In this document: positions 26,280 through 39,190 of the stretch, in pieces
Position numbering within the stretch: the first letter of the stretch is position 1
Layout of the letters: every line of letters starts with the position of its first letter
Assembly: GCF_037975245.1 (NCBI RefSeq)
Contig: NC_092576.1
Coordinates: 40,242,111 to 40,306,110 of the forward strand
DNA length: 64,000 bases
DNA from: Apostichopus japonicus
Taxonomy: Eukaryota > Echinodermata > Holothuroidea > Aspidochirotida > Stichopodidae
Direction: 5' to 3'
Translations under genes and position numbers: made by a program
Notes under the pieces: generated by a model
Databases searched by the model: none
The model's input: only the letters and a program-made list of their open reading frames with translations
Told to the model about the DNA's origin: nothing

Positions 26280-27600
26280 CCAGTTGTTATACTGCTGGCA
26301 GGGGAGACATTAAGGTCTTTTAATACTTCAGTTACCCAATTAATGCTAACTAGATGCTCAATAATGCTTCCCACAATGGGGATGTTGGGTCTAGCAAACC
26401 TTAAGTCTAGTGGACCCTCAATGTAATGGGCATCCTCCCCCCCCCCATGTTGGTACTGCATGTGGTATACTTTTGTTAGTGAAACTAAGAGTTTCATCCT
26501 AGTCATTACATTGAGGGATGCTCTTTATTAAACTCCCTTACTTCACTGCAGCGTATTGGTAATCAACTATTCTAGTTGTAATGTTGCTAGTACTGTATTT
26601 GAGAATCCTTTTGTTAGTGAAACGAAGAGTTTAATGCTATCCATTACATTTAGGAGTACTCTCTAAGTGTCTACCTTCACAACATCATATAATAAATTAC
26701 TAACAATCCATTATCTCTTTATATTTATGGCAGAGCTGTAGTCGAGTCCAATTAGCCAGAGCCCGTTCCAAGTCCGAGTCCATCTGGTCTGAGCCAAATA
26801 CAAGACCCCTCAAGTCCGAGCCGACTCCAGATACCAAAGATCACCTTTGGTAAAAATTCTTGAACTGTTATGATAATTATGCACCCAGGAGGAAATTTAC
26901 CTCATGCTATAATTTTTTCGGACCAGATAAGTGGCAGCAAGCTCTTCCTGGTTCATAAATGTTATAAAACTACTGGGAGGGGAGTCACCAAGGTCCTTCA
27001 ATACTTTCAGTTACCCAATAAATGCTAACTAGACGCTCAATAATGCTTCCCACAATGGGGGTGTTGGGTCTAGCAAACCTTAAGTCTAGTGGACCCTCAA
27101 TATAATGGGCATCCCTCTTGTTGGTACTGCATGTGGTATCCTTTTGTTAGTGAAACTAACTAACCCCCTTTCTTCACTGCATCGTATTGGTGATCCATTA
27201 TTTCAGCTGTAATGTTGCTAGTACTGTATTTGAGAATCCTTTTGTTAGTGAAACGAAGAGTTTAATGCTATCCATTACATTTAGGAGTTAACTTTCTAAG
27301 TCTCTACCTTCTCAACATCATATAATAAATTATTAACAATCCATTATCTTTTTATATTTATGGCAGAGCTGTAGTCGAGTCCAATTAGCCAGAGTCTGAG
27401 CCAAGTCCGAGCTCACTTGGTATGAGCCAAATCCAAGACCCTTCAAGTCCGAGCCGACTCCAGATATTCAAATATGATCACCTTTGGTAAAAATTCTTGA
27501 ACTGTTATGATAATTATGCACCCAGGAGGAAATTAACCTCATGCTATAATTTTTTCGGACCAGATAAGTCGCAGCAAGCTTTTCCTGGTTCATAAATGTT
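26280..27600. repeat. Tandem duplication of about 0.65 kb unit
   Basis: 26300-26950 and 26985-27600 repeat the same order of landmarks: GCTCAATAATGCTTCCCACA, CCTTAAGTCTAGTGGACCCT, CAGAGCTGTAGTCGAGTCCA and GACCAGATAAGT, at offsets of 633-680 bp. The GTCCGAG-rich part looks like a dispersed repeat. A third partial echo of the 'CTTTTGTTAGTGAAAC' part occurs inside the first unit. No coding content. Confidence 0.75.
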
Positions 27601-30498
27601 CAGCCCGGGCGCTCAATTTTCAAACCATGCAGGGAGAGGCAAAATCATATTCAAACCACAACCACGGCCAGCTTAGAACGTGCTTGTGAGAACCCTGCTC
27701 TACTAAAAGTGATATTCTAGTTACATTTAGGATTGCTCATTAAGATTTTCAAATCATCATCATTGTCTTGGTTGCTACTTTTTCTGATGTCATCATCATT
27801 TGTGAATTATTGTTATTGTTGCTATGTTACATTTGCCAGTATCAATTTTGCTTATTGTTCTCTCAAAATTGCAGAGTAGAAGGAAGAAATGTTAGCTAAT
27901 AGTTATTATACCATATGTTCTTGGTCTCTAAATTTTTTACGCTGAGGTCAGTATGAACAGAAGTGTTTATAATAGTTTTCCTTTCTGTTAAAGTATTTTC
28001 TGAATCATTTCATTAATTTTATATTTATACTGGAATTTTCAGTAGGTGTTGGCTTCATTGAGGGTCAAAGGCTACTCAAGGTCAGTAGAGTAACATAGAG
28101 CATCTAACTCAACAAGGAAAAGTTGGTAGTCATATGTAGTGCATATAGGTTTCTGACATTGAGTACTATTCTATAAATTTGTACAGTATAGCAGAAGCCC
28201 ATGTGAGATAACTAGATATATGAAACTGAAAGCCATGTTAACATGATAGTTCAATATTGGAATGATGAATGGAAGTTTGTATGCAGGTGTATCATGTGCT
28301 GAGTGCTCTTAGCCAAGTCAAAGGTTATTTGAGGCCAATATAGGTAAAATCTGAAAACCTTCATGATCCCATACTATCTAGTATCTGACTAGTAGCTGCT
28401 TTAATAGCTGAATCTTAGGGCAATTAATATATTTATCAGAACAAGTAATGTACCTCAAAAGACTTCTTAAGCTCTTTTGAGCCCCATTCAATATTTCAGT
28501 GTATTAACTTCATCATTCTTTTAACAAATTTACTCCAAATTGCTAGTTTCATGTTCTGACAATGAACCTTTGTCATATCATGTTGCATGAGTGCTGTAAC
28601 TGGTTTACAAGCTTGCAAAAGTCTTAAAAGGAGGATAGGGTGTTGGGATAAATAGTTCAAAATAATATTAACAAAATTGTACCATATTTTGCTTTTCTTT
28701 TTTCCCATATGTTGCCACTGCTTGAATAAGACTAGTTGATAGGACTTTTTGTGAGCTCCACCTTTGACAACAAGGTACAGTAGACTTCAACTGCATCTTG
28801 TTGGCAACATCCTAGGAAAGTTTCAATAAACACAGATGTTTCTATAAAATGAGGAATCTGATGAACATTCCAATACTGCGAGTCTTTATTGGACATTTCA
28901 GCAGGAGGCAATAAACAATTCTGCTATCATTACATACTGTAGGTCCTTCATAAAATGCCACTTAAAGAACTGTATTACTTCCTTGGGAAGGTGAATTTTA
29001 TTGTCAAATACAACATCTGTCAAATATTTAGTTTCCCAACCTGTCCAACTCCCCCCCCCCCCCACCCCTCCATTTATCCCGAGTAGTTTACAGAAACTGG
29101 GACAGAACATTTTTGTGGGAAACAAGGTTAAATAATGTTGTTTGAGGTATTGAGCATTTATCTATATGTCCCTTTCGAATCTAGATAGGAGGAAGTAGCA
29201 AACAATGCAAGGAAAACATGAAGTTCAAGTGGATGCTTTAATTGCTTTTACCCAAAACATTGCTATATTCATTGATAAATATAATCCACTTCAAATTCAG
29301 TACCGTTATACAACATGCAAAAGAGTTATGATATTGATGTACTTTTTGAATTTAGACCATTGCAGGTGAACAAGTTTAACATTGGTTTTTAATTTGACTG
29401 TATGTAGAAAACACCGGTTACATAATGAACCTCAGATACAATGTCATGTAAATACATATTACTGCTAGGAGCTGTTTAACAAACAGTGAAAGAAAAATTT
29501 ATTACTTGACTATCAAGAGATTCGCAGAACTCCACTCCTTCAACAATATTTACAGTGGTGCAGACTTCAAAGCAGTGCAAGGGCAACAACTGCCTATCTC
29601 TTTAAGAAATTTCCAAGTGCTTTCATTTCTAGCATTTGCATATGTTCAAAAGAAAAATGAAATATTAAAAGATGTGGTCTTTTCAACATGTTACCACATC
29701 CCCCCCCCCCTCTCTCCCCCATCAAAAAAGTATTGCATGTACAGCAGTAACCCTTTTTGTACATGTGCAATATATGGGGCAGAGCCTTATTCATGACTTG
29801 ACCAAGCCCTTTATCCATTTGAATAGCACAAGTTATGTCAGTGGTATTCACATCAATGCCTCATAGAAAATGTGCCTCATGGTAAATTTTCTAGCTGATA
29901 GCATGAATGTGAATGAGCTGAAGTTGTAGAAGTTGCTTTGTTTATATATTTCTGAAAGTAACATGAAATTTCATAATGATTTTTAATGAAAATATTTGCA
30001 TTTATCAGTAATAAATAGAAAGAAGACATAATGATTTCTGCTATAGTGTCTTATCTCTGCCTCTTATGTTAAAATTGTGTTCATTGGTTGGTCCTTGTAC
30101 TTCGAAAATATTGCTCCCTAACTCAGCAAACCCATAATCGATCTGAAGATGCTAATTCAGACAGCTTACTGTTCTAGCAAGTTCTCGACCAATTATATTG
30201 ATGAATTTGCATCTGGATGAATTTGAATCATGCCAACTATGTAAGGAGCCATTTCTTTAAACCTTGCAAGACTGGTCTATAGAGTTTCAGCTAATTTAAT
30301 ACAAGCCGATCGATGAAGAATTCAAATACTGTGTAATCCTATCCTACTTCAAAGGTGTACGTGGTCGAAAGGTTTCCTAGTAAAATTACTGGTCCTTTCA
30401 GATCTGCAACTTCATCTTGAGAACTTCTTTTTGGTCACATAGTAGCTTGAAACAATTGAAAGTTGGAGACAGTACTTTGAAGATATGTGCTTCGGCAC
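27601..30498. other. No supported gene
   Basis: Non-repetitive by eye apart from poly-C tracts at 29050 and 29701. Frames at 28496-28708, 28898-29125 and 29506-29866 overlap homopolymers or lack features. Confidence 0.4.
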
Positions 30499-30506
30499 CA
30501 TGTACC

Positions 30507-31054
30507 CAGTGGCGTAGCAACGGGGGGGGGGGGTGGGGGCGACAGCCCCATGAAAGCTTGTCGCCCGCCCACTGGGATTTTGGGTGTCGAAAAAATTACA
30601 TGTGCGAAAAATATATCATTCATTGGTCTGCATGGTATCGAATCTCCATGATGACCACTCATGAACGACCCTTCGACCGCGGACCGGCAGTAGGCTATAG
30701 TTGCTGAAAAACCTGACGTGACATAGCGCATAGGCCGAGATATGTCATGATATTTCAAAGCAACTTACCAGATTGTCTTTTCTCTTCTATTTCTCTAAAC
30801 TATTTGATGACCATATCAAGACATGGGGATCTCAAAATAAAGGATGTTGTGAAACTTTAGAGCAGCTTACAAGGCCTGGGAAGTGTTATTTCCAACGATC
30901 TAGGAGGTCTTTATAGCTTTATTTCCCGTACGCTGAGCGCCAACCCATGGTGGCACTCCACTCAGGTAGTAACAAGACGCCCTCCCAGGAATTGGTCAAG
31001 CCCCCCCCCCAAGCGCCCACCCCCTCCACTGGAACAATCCTGGCTACGTCACTG
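30507..31054. mobile_element. hAT-type miniature element with perfect 8-bp target duplication
   Basis: The left end is CAGTGGCGTAG (30507-30517) and the right end CTACGTCACTG (31044-31054). The flanking 8 bp CATGTACC is identical at 30499-30506 and 31055-31062. The interior is non-coding, with long G and C runs near the ends. An internal part (TGGGAAGTGTTATTTCC and CCAACCCATGG) recurs near 63817-63885. Confidence 0.85.
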
Positions 31055-31252
31055 CATGTACCACAGGTTTATCTGATATCAAAGTGAAAGCGGCTTTCCA
31101 CAAGAACAAAGAAAGCATATCTACGTTTTTGTGTAACACCTACACAACTCAATCCCCACGCAAACAAGACTACCTACGTATAGTTTTCATTGAGGATTCC
31201 AATAATTCCTGCAATTTCCTACCAATAACATATGGAAAGTCACTCCTGTTAT

Positions 31253-33685
31253 CGTGGCGGAGCTATAGGGGTATTGGTAAGAGGGGGTGAGAATGGTCTG
31301 TATGGGCGCTTTCGACTTTATCTAAGCGGAGCGCCACCATAGGTTGGGGCAGAGCGTACAGAAATCTTTTGAGTAAAGATACTCCCTATATGGCCGGAAA
31401 TGACCCTTTCCGGGCCTTGCTAATTTGGAGATAATCGAAGAATAAATAGGTGTCATCGCCAACAAAATGTGACAAATGTCAATAGGTAGATAAGAGCGCC
31501 ATCAAAAAGTCAATAATCGCGAATAAGTAAAAAAAAGTGATAAATAGCTGAAAAGGGCGCCAGCAGTCCCTATGAGTCCGTGGGGGGGGGCATCCGCCCC
31601 TGACTGTATTGACGCTCCGCCACTGTTGGGAGCTCAGTGTAGGAAGCGACGGGGGGAGAGGGACGGTATTTTTTAACGGTTTGGGTGAGCGTCTGCAATG
31701 ATTCGTAATGACATGTTATCGCAAGCGTTCGACATGCTCAAATAAAAAGAATGAATGAGGAGGAATTCATATCACTTTTCAATCATTTTTTGAAACAAAT
31801 TGAGCGAATTGATCGCTAGTAATCTTGAAATTGGTTTTATCACGGTCATTGTCATGTTTCTTATATGTACCTTTCTCATATAAAAGAATTCTGTACGTAA
31901 GGTTATCAGAAATACTTTTAAAATGACACCAAAGAGATTAAAAATTCTTTTCGAATTTGTTAATAATATTGTCTTTTAAGAGACACCGTAGACACGTTGC
32001 TCGGTTGGGTTTACTGCAATAGTGGCAAATGGAGACCAATATCCGCACTTAGTGGACCTAATGTTATAGTCGTGCATTGACCTTGAACAGAGGGGCCTAC
32101 CGTGAAAACGTACGGAAAATTCATCCTTTTATATCTCAGCGAGACAATTCCACTGGATACAATAATATGACTCAAAAGTCCTTAGATGTGGTTATCATAA
32201 CAATCACAATAAAAGATATGTATGAAAAGCAGATTAAAGATATGATGGAAACTCAAATGTGGACCAAAAACACGATGTCCCTACGGATGCCGTTTAGTGA
32301 CATTTACATAATTTGTGTGTAGTAGGTTCCGTAGCTCTTTTGTGGAAAAACTTTGTAATATGCTTAAAGTTGGTAGTTCATCCATGCTTTAGATTAATGA
32401 GAGACATAGATCATCACGTTTTATGAGGAGGGAGGCTATTTTAAAAATCTGGGTAATAGGTACTGTAATTCTTTTCTCGGAGAAAGCTTGGAATATGCGG
32501 ATAAGGAAGAAAGTTTCGAGTTCCTCCCACGCATTAGATAAATGCGGGACCTAGTTCATCACGCTTTGCGAGGATATCTCATATATTAGGTGTAAGAGAA
32601 GCGGTGATTGTAAGGAAGGGAAGGGGAGAATGGGGGGGGGGGTAAATGATGTTACCAGGGGGACCTAATAATTTGTCCTAAATGAGATTTAAAAAAATCA
32701 TTAATGTAAGTAAATTTCATTACTGCCTGCTCTCGCTGATTTCTTTTAACCCTATAGAGCGGAGTGTGTGAGGTGAAGAAGGGTAGGGCAGGATGGGGGA
32801 GGGATGATAAATGACGATGTAACCAGGGGGCTGATAATTCGTTCAATAAGAGATTTGAAAATATATATATATATGTAAGTTTATATCATTACTGCCTGCT
32901 CTCACTGATTTCTTTCAACCCTAAGTTACGCTTATCGGAAGACTATACGCCGATAATACAATTCTTTAACAAGGAGATGCTTCTAATTTATTAAACTGTG
33001 TAACTTTCACTAAGCTATTTGGAAAAAATATGCTTTTAAGTTGAAAGACTCAGTAAGGATCAATTAAGTAGAACAAAGATCGTTGCGTGCTGCGTGTAAC
33101 GATGAAGTTTCCTACATTGGGATGGAAGAGTACCAGCCTACCAGGGAGTGTAAGATTGAGTGGGAAGTTAAATGACGGTGTAACTGAGAAATTAAAAAAA
33201 AAATCTTAGTGATAAAATCATTATTGCTTGCTCTTTGCTGATTTAACATTAGAATATGTGTCTCTAATCATTAGATATTCCTTTAACAAACGAGGTTCGG
33301 TTGGGGAAGGGGGGGGGGATACTAGACGGATTGACGGGGAAGAAGATTGGGAGCCAGTGGCGGATCTAGGGATATTGGTCAGAGGGGCGAGAAAGGTCTG
33401 TACGGGCGCTTTCGACTTTATCTAAGCGGAGCGCCACCACAGGTTGGCGCAGCTGCGTACAGAAATCTTTTGAGTAAAGATACTCCCTATATCGCCGGAA
33501 ATGAACCTTTAGGTATAAGTGTCATCGCCAACAAAATGTGACAAATGTCAATAGGTAGATGAGAGCGCAATAAAATAGTAAATAATCGCGAATAAGTAAA
33601 AAGTGGTGAATAGCTGAAAAGGGCGCCAGCTTCCCATTTGAGTCCGCCCCCCCTCCCGCCTGACTGTATGGACGCTCCGCCACTG
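31253..33685. mobile_element. Composite hAT-type element (two end copies around 1.7 kb)
   Basis: Two copies of one miniature element, 31253-31625 and 33355-33685, lie in direct orientation, sharing long stretches such as GGGCGCTTTCGACTTTATCT and ending GACGCTCCGCCACTG. The outer flanks are identical (CCTGTTAT at 31245-31252 and 33686-33693). The inner flanks are also identical to each other (TTGGGAGC at 31626-31633 and 33347-33354). Each copy alone has mismatched flanks, but the whole 2.4-kb block has a perfect 8-bp duplication, so it appears to have inserted as a unit. The left terminus of the first copy has lost one A (CGTGGCGG). Confidence 0.78.
32325..33245. repeat. Diverged tandem repeats inside the composite element
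   Basis: At least three units share a landmark order: a GGGG-rich segment, AAATGA.G.TGT.ACC, an A-run, then TCATTACTGCCTGCTCTC.CTGATTT. They lie at about 32600-32755, 32770-32925 and 33125-33250. A less similar part at 32330-32580 may be another unit. Non-coding. Confidence 0.6.
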
Positions 33686-33856
33686 CCTGTTATGACATTA
33701 GAAACAAATACTGATATGAGATGAGTGTGGTATATACCTACTGACGACTGATAACGGTATTATAGTGCATGTTCTAGCATTTTGACATCGTATGAATCTA
33801 GCAGACAACGTACAGGTACCGTCTGGTACCATTATCCGTTTTGAGTGCTATTTAGG

Positions 33857-34773
33857 GGTTCTAGGACAAAATCCCCCCAGACAATATCCCCATGACCCAT
33901 ACAAAGCCTGCCTGCAACAACCAGGGATGGCCCAGGTGTTACAGTCAAGGCATGGGACATTGCACTGGTTAGGGTACCGTTCAGGGGATTGGTCAGGGGA
34001 CTGGTCAGGGTACTAGTGAGGGTACTGGCAAGGTAACTGTGAGGGCTCCTGTTAGGGTACCTGTGAGGGTACCGGTCAAGGTACTGGTCATGTGACTGGT
34101 CAGGGTACCGGTCATCATACTGGTCACTCTACCAGTCAGGGTTCCACTCAGTGTACTGGTTAGGGTACTGGTCAGGATACCAGTCCGGATACTGGTCATG
34201 GGACTGGTCGGGAGATCATTGAGGGTAATTGCGAGGCTACCTGTTAGTGTGGCCATGGGATATAGCTCCATGGTGTGACATTTAAGGGACCGGTCAAGGT
34301 ACTGGTCAAATTACTGTTTATTGTACCAGTACTAGTAAGGGTACATGTCAGAGTATGTGTCAGGGTGCCTTTCAGGATACCAGTTGGGATACCGGTCTGG
34401 GTACCGGCCGGGGTACAGGCCGGGGTACAGTCCAGGGTACTGGTCAGGGAGGAGTACCGGTGGGGGTAACTGTCAGGCTCACTATTAAGGTACCGGTCGG
34501 GGTATGGTCGGAGTACTGGTCCGGGAACCACTGAGAGTACCACTGAGAGTACCAATGGAAATACTGGTGAGGGTAACGGATGACGGTACTGGATGACGAT
34601 AGCAGGGACCGGGATGACGCATTTTTGTAAAGAATTGATGGGATTTTTTAAAGCTTGGGGAGATTTTGGCTTGGGTGGATTTTGTCTTAGGGGGTTTTTT
34701 GTGCAGGGGGATTTTGGCTCTGGGGGATTTTGTCCTAGGGGGACTTTGTCCGGGGGGATTTTGTCCTGTCACC
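33857..34773. mobile_element. Element with 22-bp inverted ends and 9-bp flanking repeats, filled with minisatellite
   Basis: CTATTTAGG occurs at 33848-33856 and 34774-34782. Just inside, the ends are inverted: AGGACAAAATCCCCCC near 33863 and GGGGGGATTTTGTCCT near 34753, with 19 of 22 positions matching over the full termini. A 9-bp duplication suits Mutator-like elements. Nearly all of the interior is tandem repeat, with no transposase. The superfamily is inferred from duplication size only. Confidence 0.6.
33965..34600. repeat. Degenerate 12-bp minisatellite (GGTACTGGTCAG)n
   Basis: About 50 units of a 12-bp motif with frequent substitutions. The unit is a multiple of three, so open frames of T-G-T-L type run on both strands and are artefacts. 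From about 34670 to 34768 it passes into a shorter array based on GGGGGATTTTGTCCTA. Confidence 0.9.
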
Positions 34774-34782
34774 CTATTTAGG

Positions 34783-37700
34783 TATTAGTATTGGACCAAA
34801 AACAGTATTAATGTCGGCACGAAACAAACGTTAAAGAAAGCTCAAATGTTGTTTGTCCATCTCTAACATCCCTGGTGGTAACCATGGAAATATTTGAAAA
34901 TTGTCAGCACTGTGGCAAGTCCCCAGACATTTTGATATGTTACCTTTATAGTTAACAAATTGGGTAAAGCCTGTTCAGGGAATGATGATAAGCAGCCCCT
35001 CCACTTTTATGTTTTTGACAAAATACTATACACTCAAAGCCAGATTTTTAAAGCAAAAAAATTATGGCTCAGGAACTAATGGTATACTGGCAGTTTTGAA
35101 CTAAAATTGACAGTGAATAATACATGAATTGCATCAGAACATAATTTAAGTAATGTATAAATGAATGCGCAGTTGCAACTGTTCACTGTATGTTTATTTT
35201 TTTCACTCCTCCGAGGAATACTGCTACAAACAGTCAAACAACAATTTTCAATTGATCAGGAATACATCAGAAAGTGTCCCTTTCTGTACACTACTGTAGA
35301 GTATACTGTGTTGCTGACTCAAAACGTAAACAGAGATAGAGGCAGTGAATGTGATTGCTTAAAATTCATCAAAAATTGTTGAAGATTTGTTTTTCTATAA
35401 ACTTCTACCCAGAAATCTGGCTTATTACCAAACACATACAGTAGTGGAGATTAGCATGATATTAAAAGACGAGACACAATAAAAATTGTACAATCATATT
35501 CAAGCAGTTGATTGTATTTTCAATCCCAGTTTATATTTTCCACAAGATTTATTTCACATAAACCAGGATACTTGCACTATTTCATGACCTCAATTTACTG
35601 ACCTCTCTCATACATGAGAAACATTTTGGGAACTAACTTATACCTCAAGTATTTATCTAGACTTACCAGTATAGGCTGTATCTAATACCGTAACCAATGC
35701 AAATTACCACAATATCATGGAGTTTCCATGCTTGGAGGGACACAATTATACACAATACCCCTGGATTGCACAATTTCATACCTATAGTTACAAATGTTGT
35801 GGTTTTACAGTATGTTTCATTGGGCTGCACTAGGTTTCCATGACATTGGTGCTAGTTGCATGTGCCTTTGCTGTATTCACTCCCCTCAATTTTGAGGGGA
35901 AAAAAATTAATTTTGTTAAAAGAATAAACTGGTTCTTGGTGTAATAAAAGACCAAAAGCTTTCAGTAATTAAGTCAGGCCTAACATTGTAAACTTTTCCC
36001 ATAGCATAACCCCTGAACCCCACTTGTAGAATTGTGAAAGTGTGGTTCAGAAACAATGCAGTGTACCCCTGGAGATTTTGTGGGATAAAAGTTTGAAAGA
36101 TTTTTATAATAGTAATCTGCTTAACAAATACCCTTAGTCCTGCACAAGTATCTGTGTGGTGGTTGTTTAAAATTACTGTACTATGGCTTGCTGATCTTGC
36201 TTGGAATACAAAATTAAAACATCTTAAAACATGAGAAATGCATTTAAGAACAGTTAAAGCAAGGTAAGGCAGCAAAATATCCAGTAACCTCAACACTTAA
36301 GCATCAGGACCACTTCAGTTGTATAACAAGTTCCATGTTCTTGACAAGCAGCTGCAAATGTTCCCTAATACTTACAAAAACATGTAGTGCCACAATGTCA
36401 CCAAACTAAAATATTTCAAGAAGTACATTGCAAAAGAATGAGTCCATTTATACAGTTAAATATGTAGAAGACTTCCCATGAAGACTGGTCTGCATTCTCT
36501 TGGTTCTGTCTGCTTGAAGCTTATAATATTAATTTCCTCTATCTTTTATATGGTGTAACAGTGTAACATATCCTGGAACTAGTTAGTTTTCTGTTACTGC
36601 TCTGCATTTATGTTAAGCAAATACTACATTACTGTGCCAATCCAACAACTACTCCCAGCAACTTCCTAACTCCATTGAAAGATGTGCTGTGTCCCAGAGG
36701 ATATACATGAGATGTGTGAATCTACTTCGCGATTTACAGGGCATACTTTTGCTTTGCTTGGCATCGGCTTCTATGCAAGCTTTTACTTGATAAGCCCAAC
36801 AAGGAGCTACTGTATACCACTATGTACAGCATGATGAAAAGCTTGGTTGATGATTGTATTCACCCCACTGTAAACTGTGTGATAATCTTGCCTGGCATTT
36901 CTAATTAGAGCATATCCTTTGCTGTATTAGCCTGTAGATCTATCCATCTGTTGGTACAAAAAGAAAAGCTTTCTCTTAAAGATATGCTGATTTGGTCCCA
37001 ATTATAGCACGCGCAATATAGCTTGGAATGTTTTGCGATTACCGATTAGACCTCACATGACCTCACACTCTACAAATGATGAAAACAATGAACTGCTTTA
37101 CAAAACTAAATCTCCTGTAATTCAGCCAATATTTTAATCATCTCACAACCTTTCATATATACTATTTTCACTGTAAATTTCAATTCGTTTATCCATCCCA
37201 TTTTGTTCCCATTAATTCTTGATTCATCTTGCCTTGTATACAACATTACACATTTTATTTATGCAGCCATGCATTCAATTGGAGCTGAAACAGCTCCCTA
37301 CCATAGCAAGTGCTTTTAAAAGTTGCAAGTCATTCAAGCTTTACCAATTGTAAAGATTTCAAAATTTAAATATAAATGTATGTACATTTTATGTGGACCT
37401 AGCCTGACAATTTGGTGTTGTCTTGCATTGACCTTTAAGATTAAAAACCAGAGAGTGGATATAGCTCTAGTGTAGTTAAATACTATGGACATAGAGGAAA
37501 AGATACCACCACATTAACCAGATATACAAAAGTTTTCATCCCTTCTGATTGTTTCTTTCTTCATTCCATAACTTTGGAATAAATTACCTCAGTTGTTACT
37601 CGTATTTGAGATAATAGAGTCCTATGGAATCAAGTTTATGCGATGTCAAACCTACAGAATATTAACTTACTTTTTGGTTAATTCAGAAAATATCTTCCAT

Positions 37701-38597
37701 TTTGCTGTCAATGATGCAGTAGGTCACCCCATCAGTTTGTCCCAGATGGCATCTGTGCTCTAGCTATGATTGCTACCGTTCCAACATTGACTTTTTCACT
37801 GCATGGCAGCTTCATCGTACAGTGTTTTTCCTTTGGATAGTGGAATGATGTCATTCATCTTGAGATTGAGAATGTTGATCATCACATTTGTCTGAGAAAA
37901 CATTAACAGTGCCAATCAAATAAATATCAAATGGTCAGAGTGTAGATGTGCATTATTTCAATTTTTATTGTACACTTCTCTCCAATATATTTTGGGCAAT
38001 ACAGAGCTCAGATCTTTAACACTGAATATTGCACATTTAGTCAACTTGGTATTACTTATGGATCTAAATAGACTTAACAAAATGACTTACAGTATATGCA
38101 AGGGAAGGGATAGAAGGCTTTATCAAATTTTTGTGTTATATAGATTTTTGGAGGATGTTAACTTTTAATTAGGTGCACTCAGCTTTTGTAATAGTTACAT
38201 TATGGAAATGTACTGACTCAATAACCTTTTGGATGCATGGCATTGTTATTTTGTACAAATTTTGGCTAGTTATAAATAAGACACTTGAAACACAATGCAT
38301 CACTTAAGAGACTTAGATTAAAGGTATTCTGCATTGGCCCAAACTTGATGCTGGATTTTCTAGTGATATATCCTTTAATTGTTTTTTATTGATACCCTCA
38401 CTGGGATATTCAGACATCTTACAGTACAGTGGTGTTTAGAATGTCTGAGAATATTTTGGAGAGTAAAGACTTCCAAGAACCTTTTGAAAAGTTCTAACAA
38501 TTATAGCATCTCTTATTCAATACAGGCTACTTGTAAGTTACATTTGCATGGTGACTTCAGTCTCTAATAATCTAGGCATAGCTACTGTACAGTATAG
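34783..38597. other. No supported gene
   Basis: AT-rich, low-repeat DNA of the same flavour as 22.5-30 kb. The longest frame (35916-36296, minus, 126 codons) has no domain features or nearby splice logic I can support. Confidence 0.4.
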
Positions 38598-39190
38598 TAA
38601 AGGCTTCATAATTGACGCACCTCCATAATTGACGCACCTTAAATTATTACTAGCAACGATGCAACAGGCCACCTAAACTTTTTTGCAGTCAAACAGAATT
38701 ACATATTTCATGAGTTTGAATCCATTTGGGGTATTTGCTGACCAAATTGTGGTATTTTTTAAGCTTTTAACACCCTCCCCCCCAGTTTTGCACGTTTTTT
38801 GGCCATTTGGAAATCTTACACCCTTAAAATACCCAACATTACCTCAATATGAAAACATTACTCTCTGGGACATGACCTGTCAAAGCTTAGTGGCTCAGAG
38901 CATAGCAAACAGCATCTAAAGTCAATGGATGTATACTAAGGCCTACACTACAGTTAGCTTATCGACGAATGTGTCAATTTAGGGGTATGAAAGAACTTGA
39001 CTCGGCAGACATTTTGTGGTCAAATTCTGCTCAATTGTACGGTGCATAAGCACAGAACCTTAAATATTTTGAGATCAGAACATTTCTGAGGAACTACACA
39101 TATGAAAAACACATACAGTTGAGTAATTTGGATTTTTCATTGATAGATATCATTGATCAAATCCTTAAGTGCGTCAATTATAAGCCCACC
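38598..39190. mobile_element. Second full copy of the GACGCAC miniature element
   Basis: Starts TAAAGGCTTCATAATTGACG, with a doubled CATAATTGACGCAC (38607-38620 and 38624-38637), and ends GTGCGTCAATTATAAGCCCA. The interior is the reverse complement of 21549-22131 for about 580 bp. The poly-C tract and the TTAGGGGTATGAAAGAACTT segment are shared landmarks. Confidence 0.68.

Noticed and set aside
34005-34772. Open frames on both strands with T-G-T-L or similar repeats
   Set aside because: A 12-bp minisatellite has no stop in several frames. The repeat sits inside a mobile element.
35916-36296. 126-codon minus-strand frame
   Set aside because: No recognised domain, composition like surrounding DNA, and no supporting splice sites or neighbouring exons.
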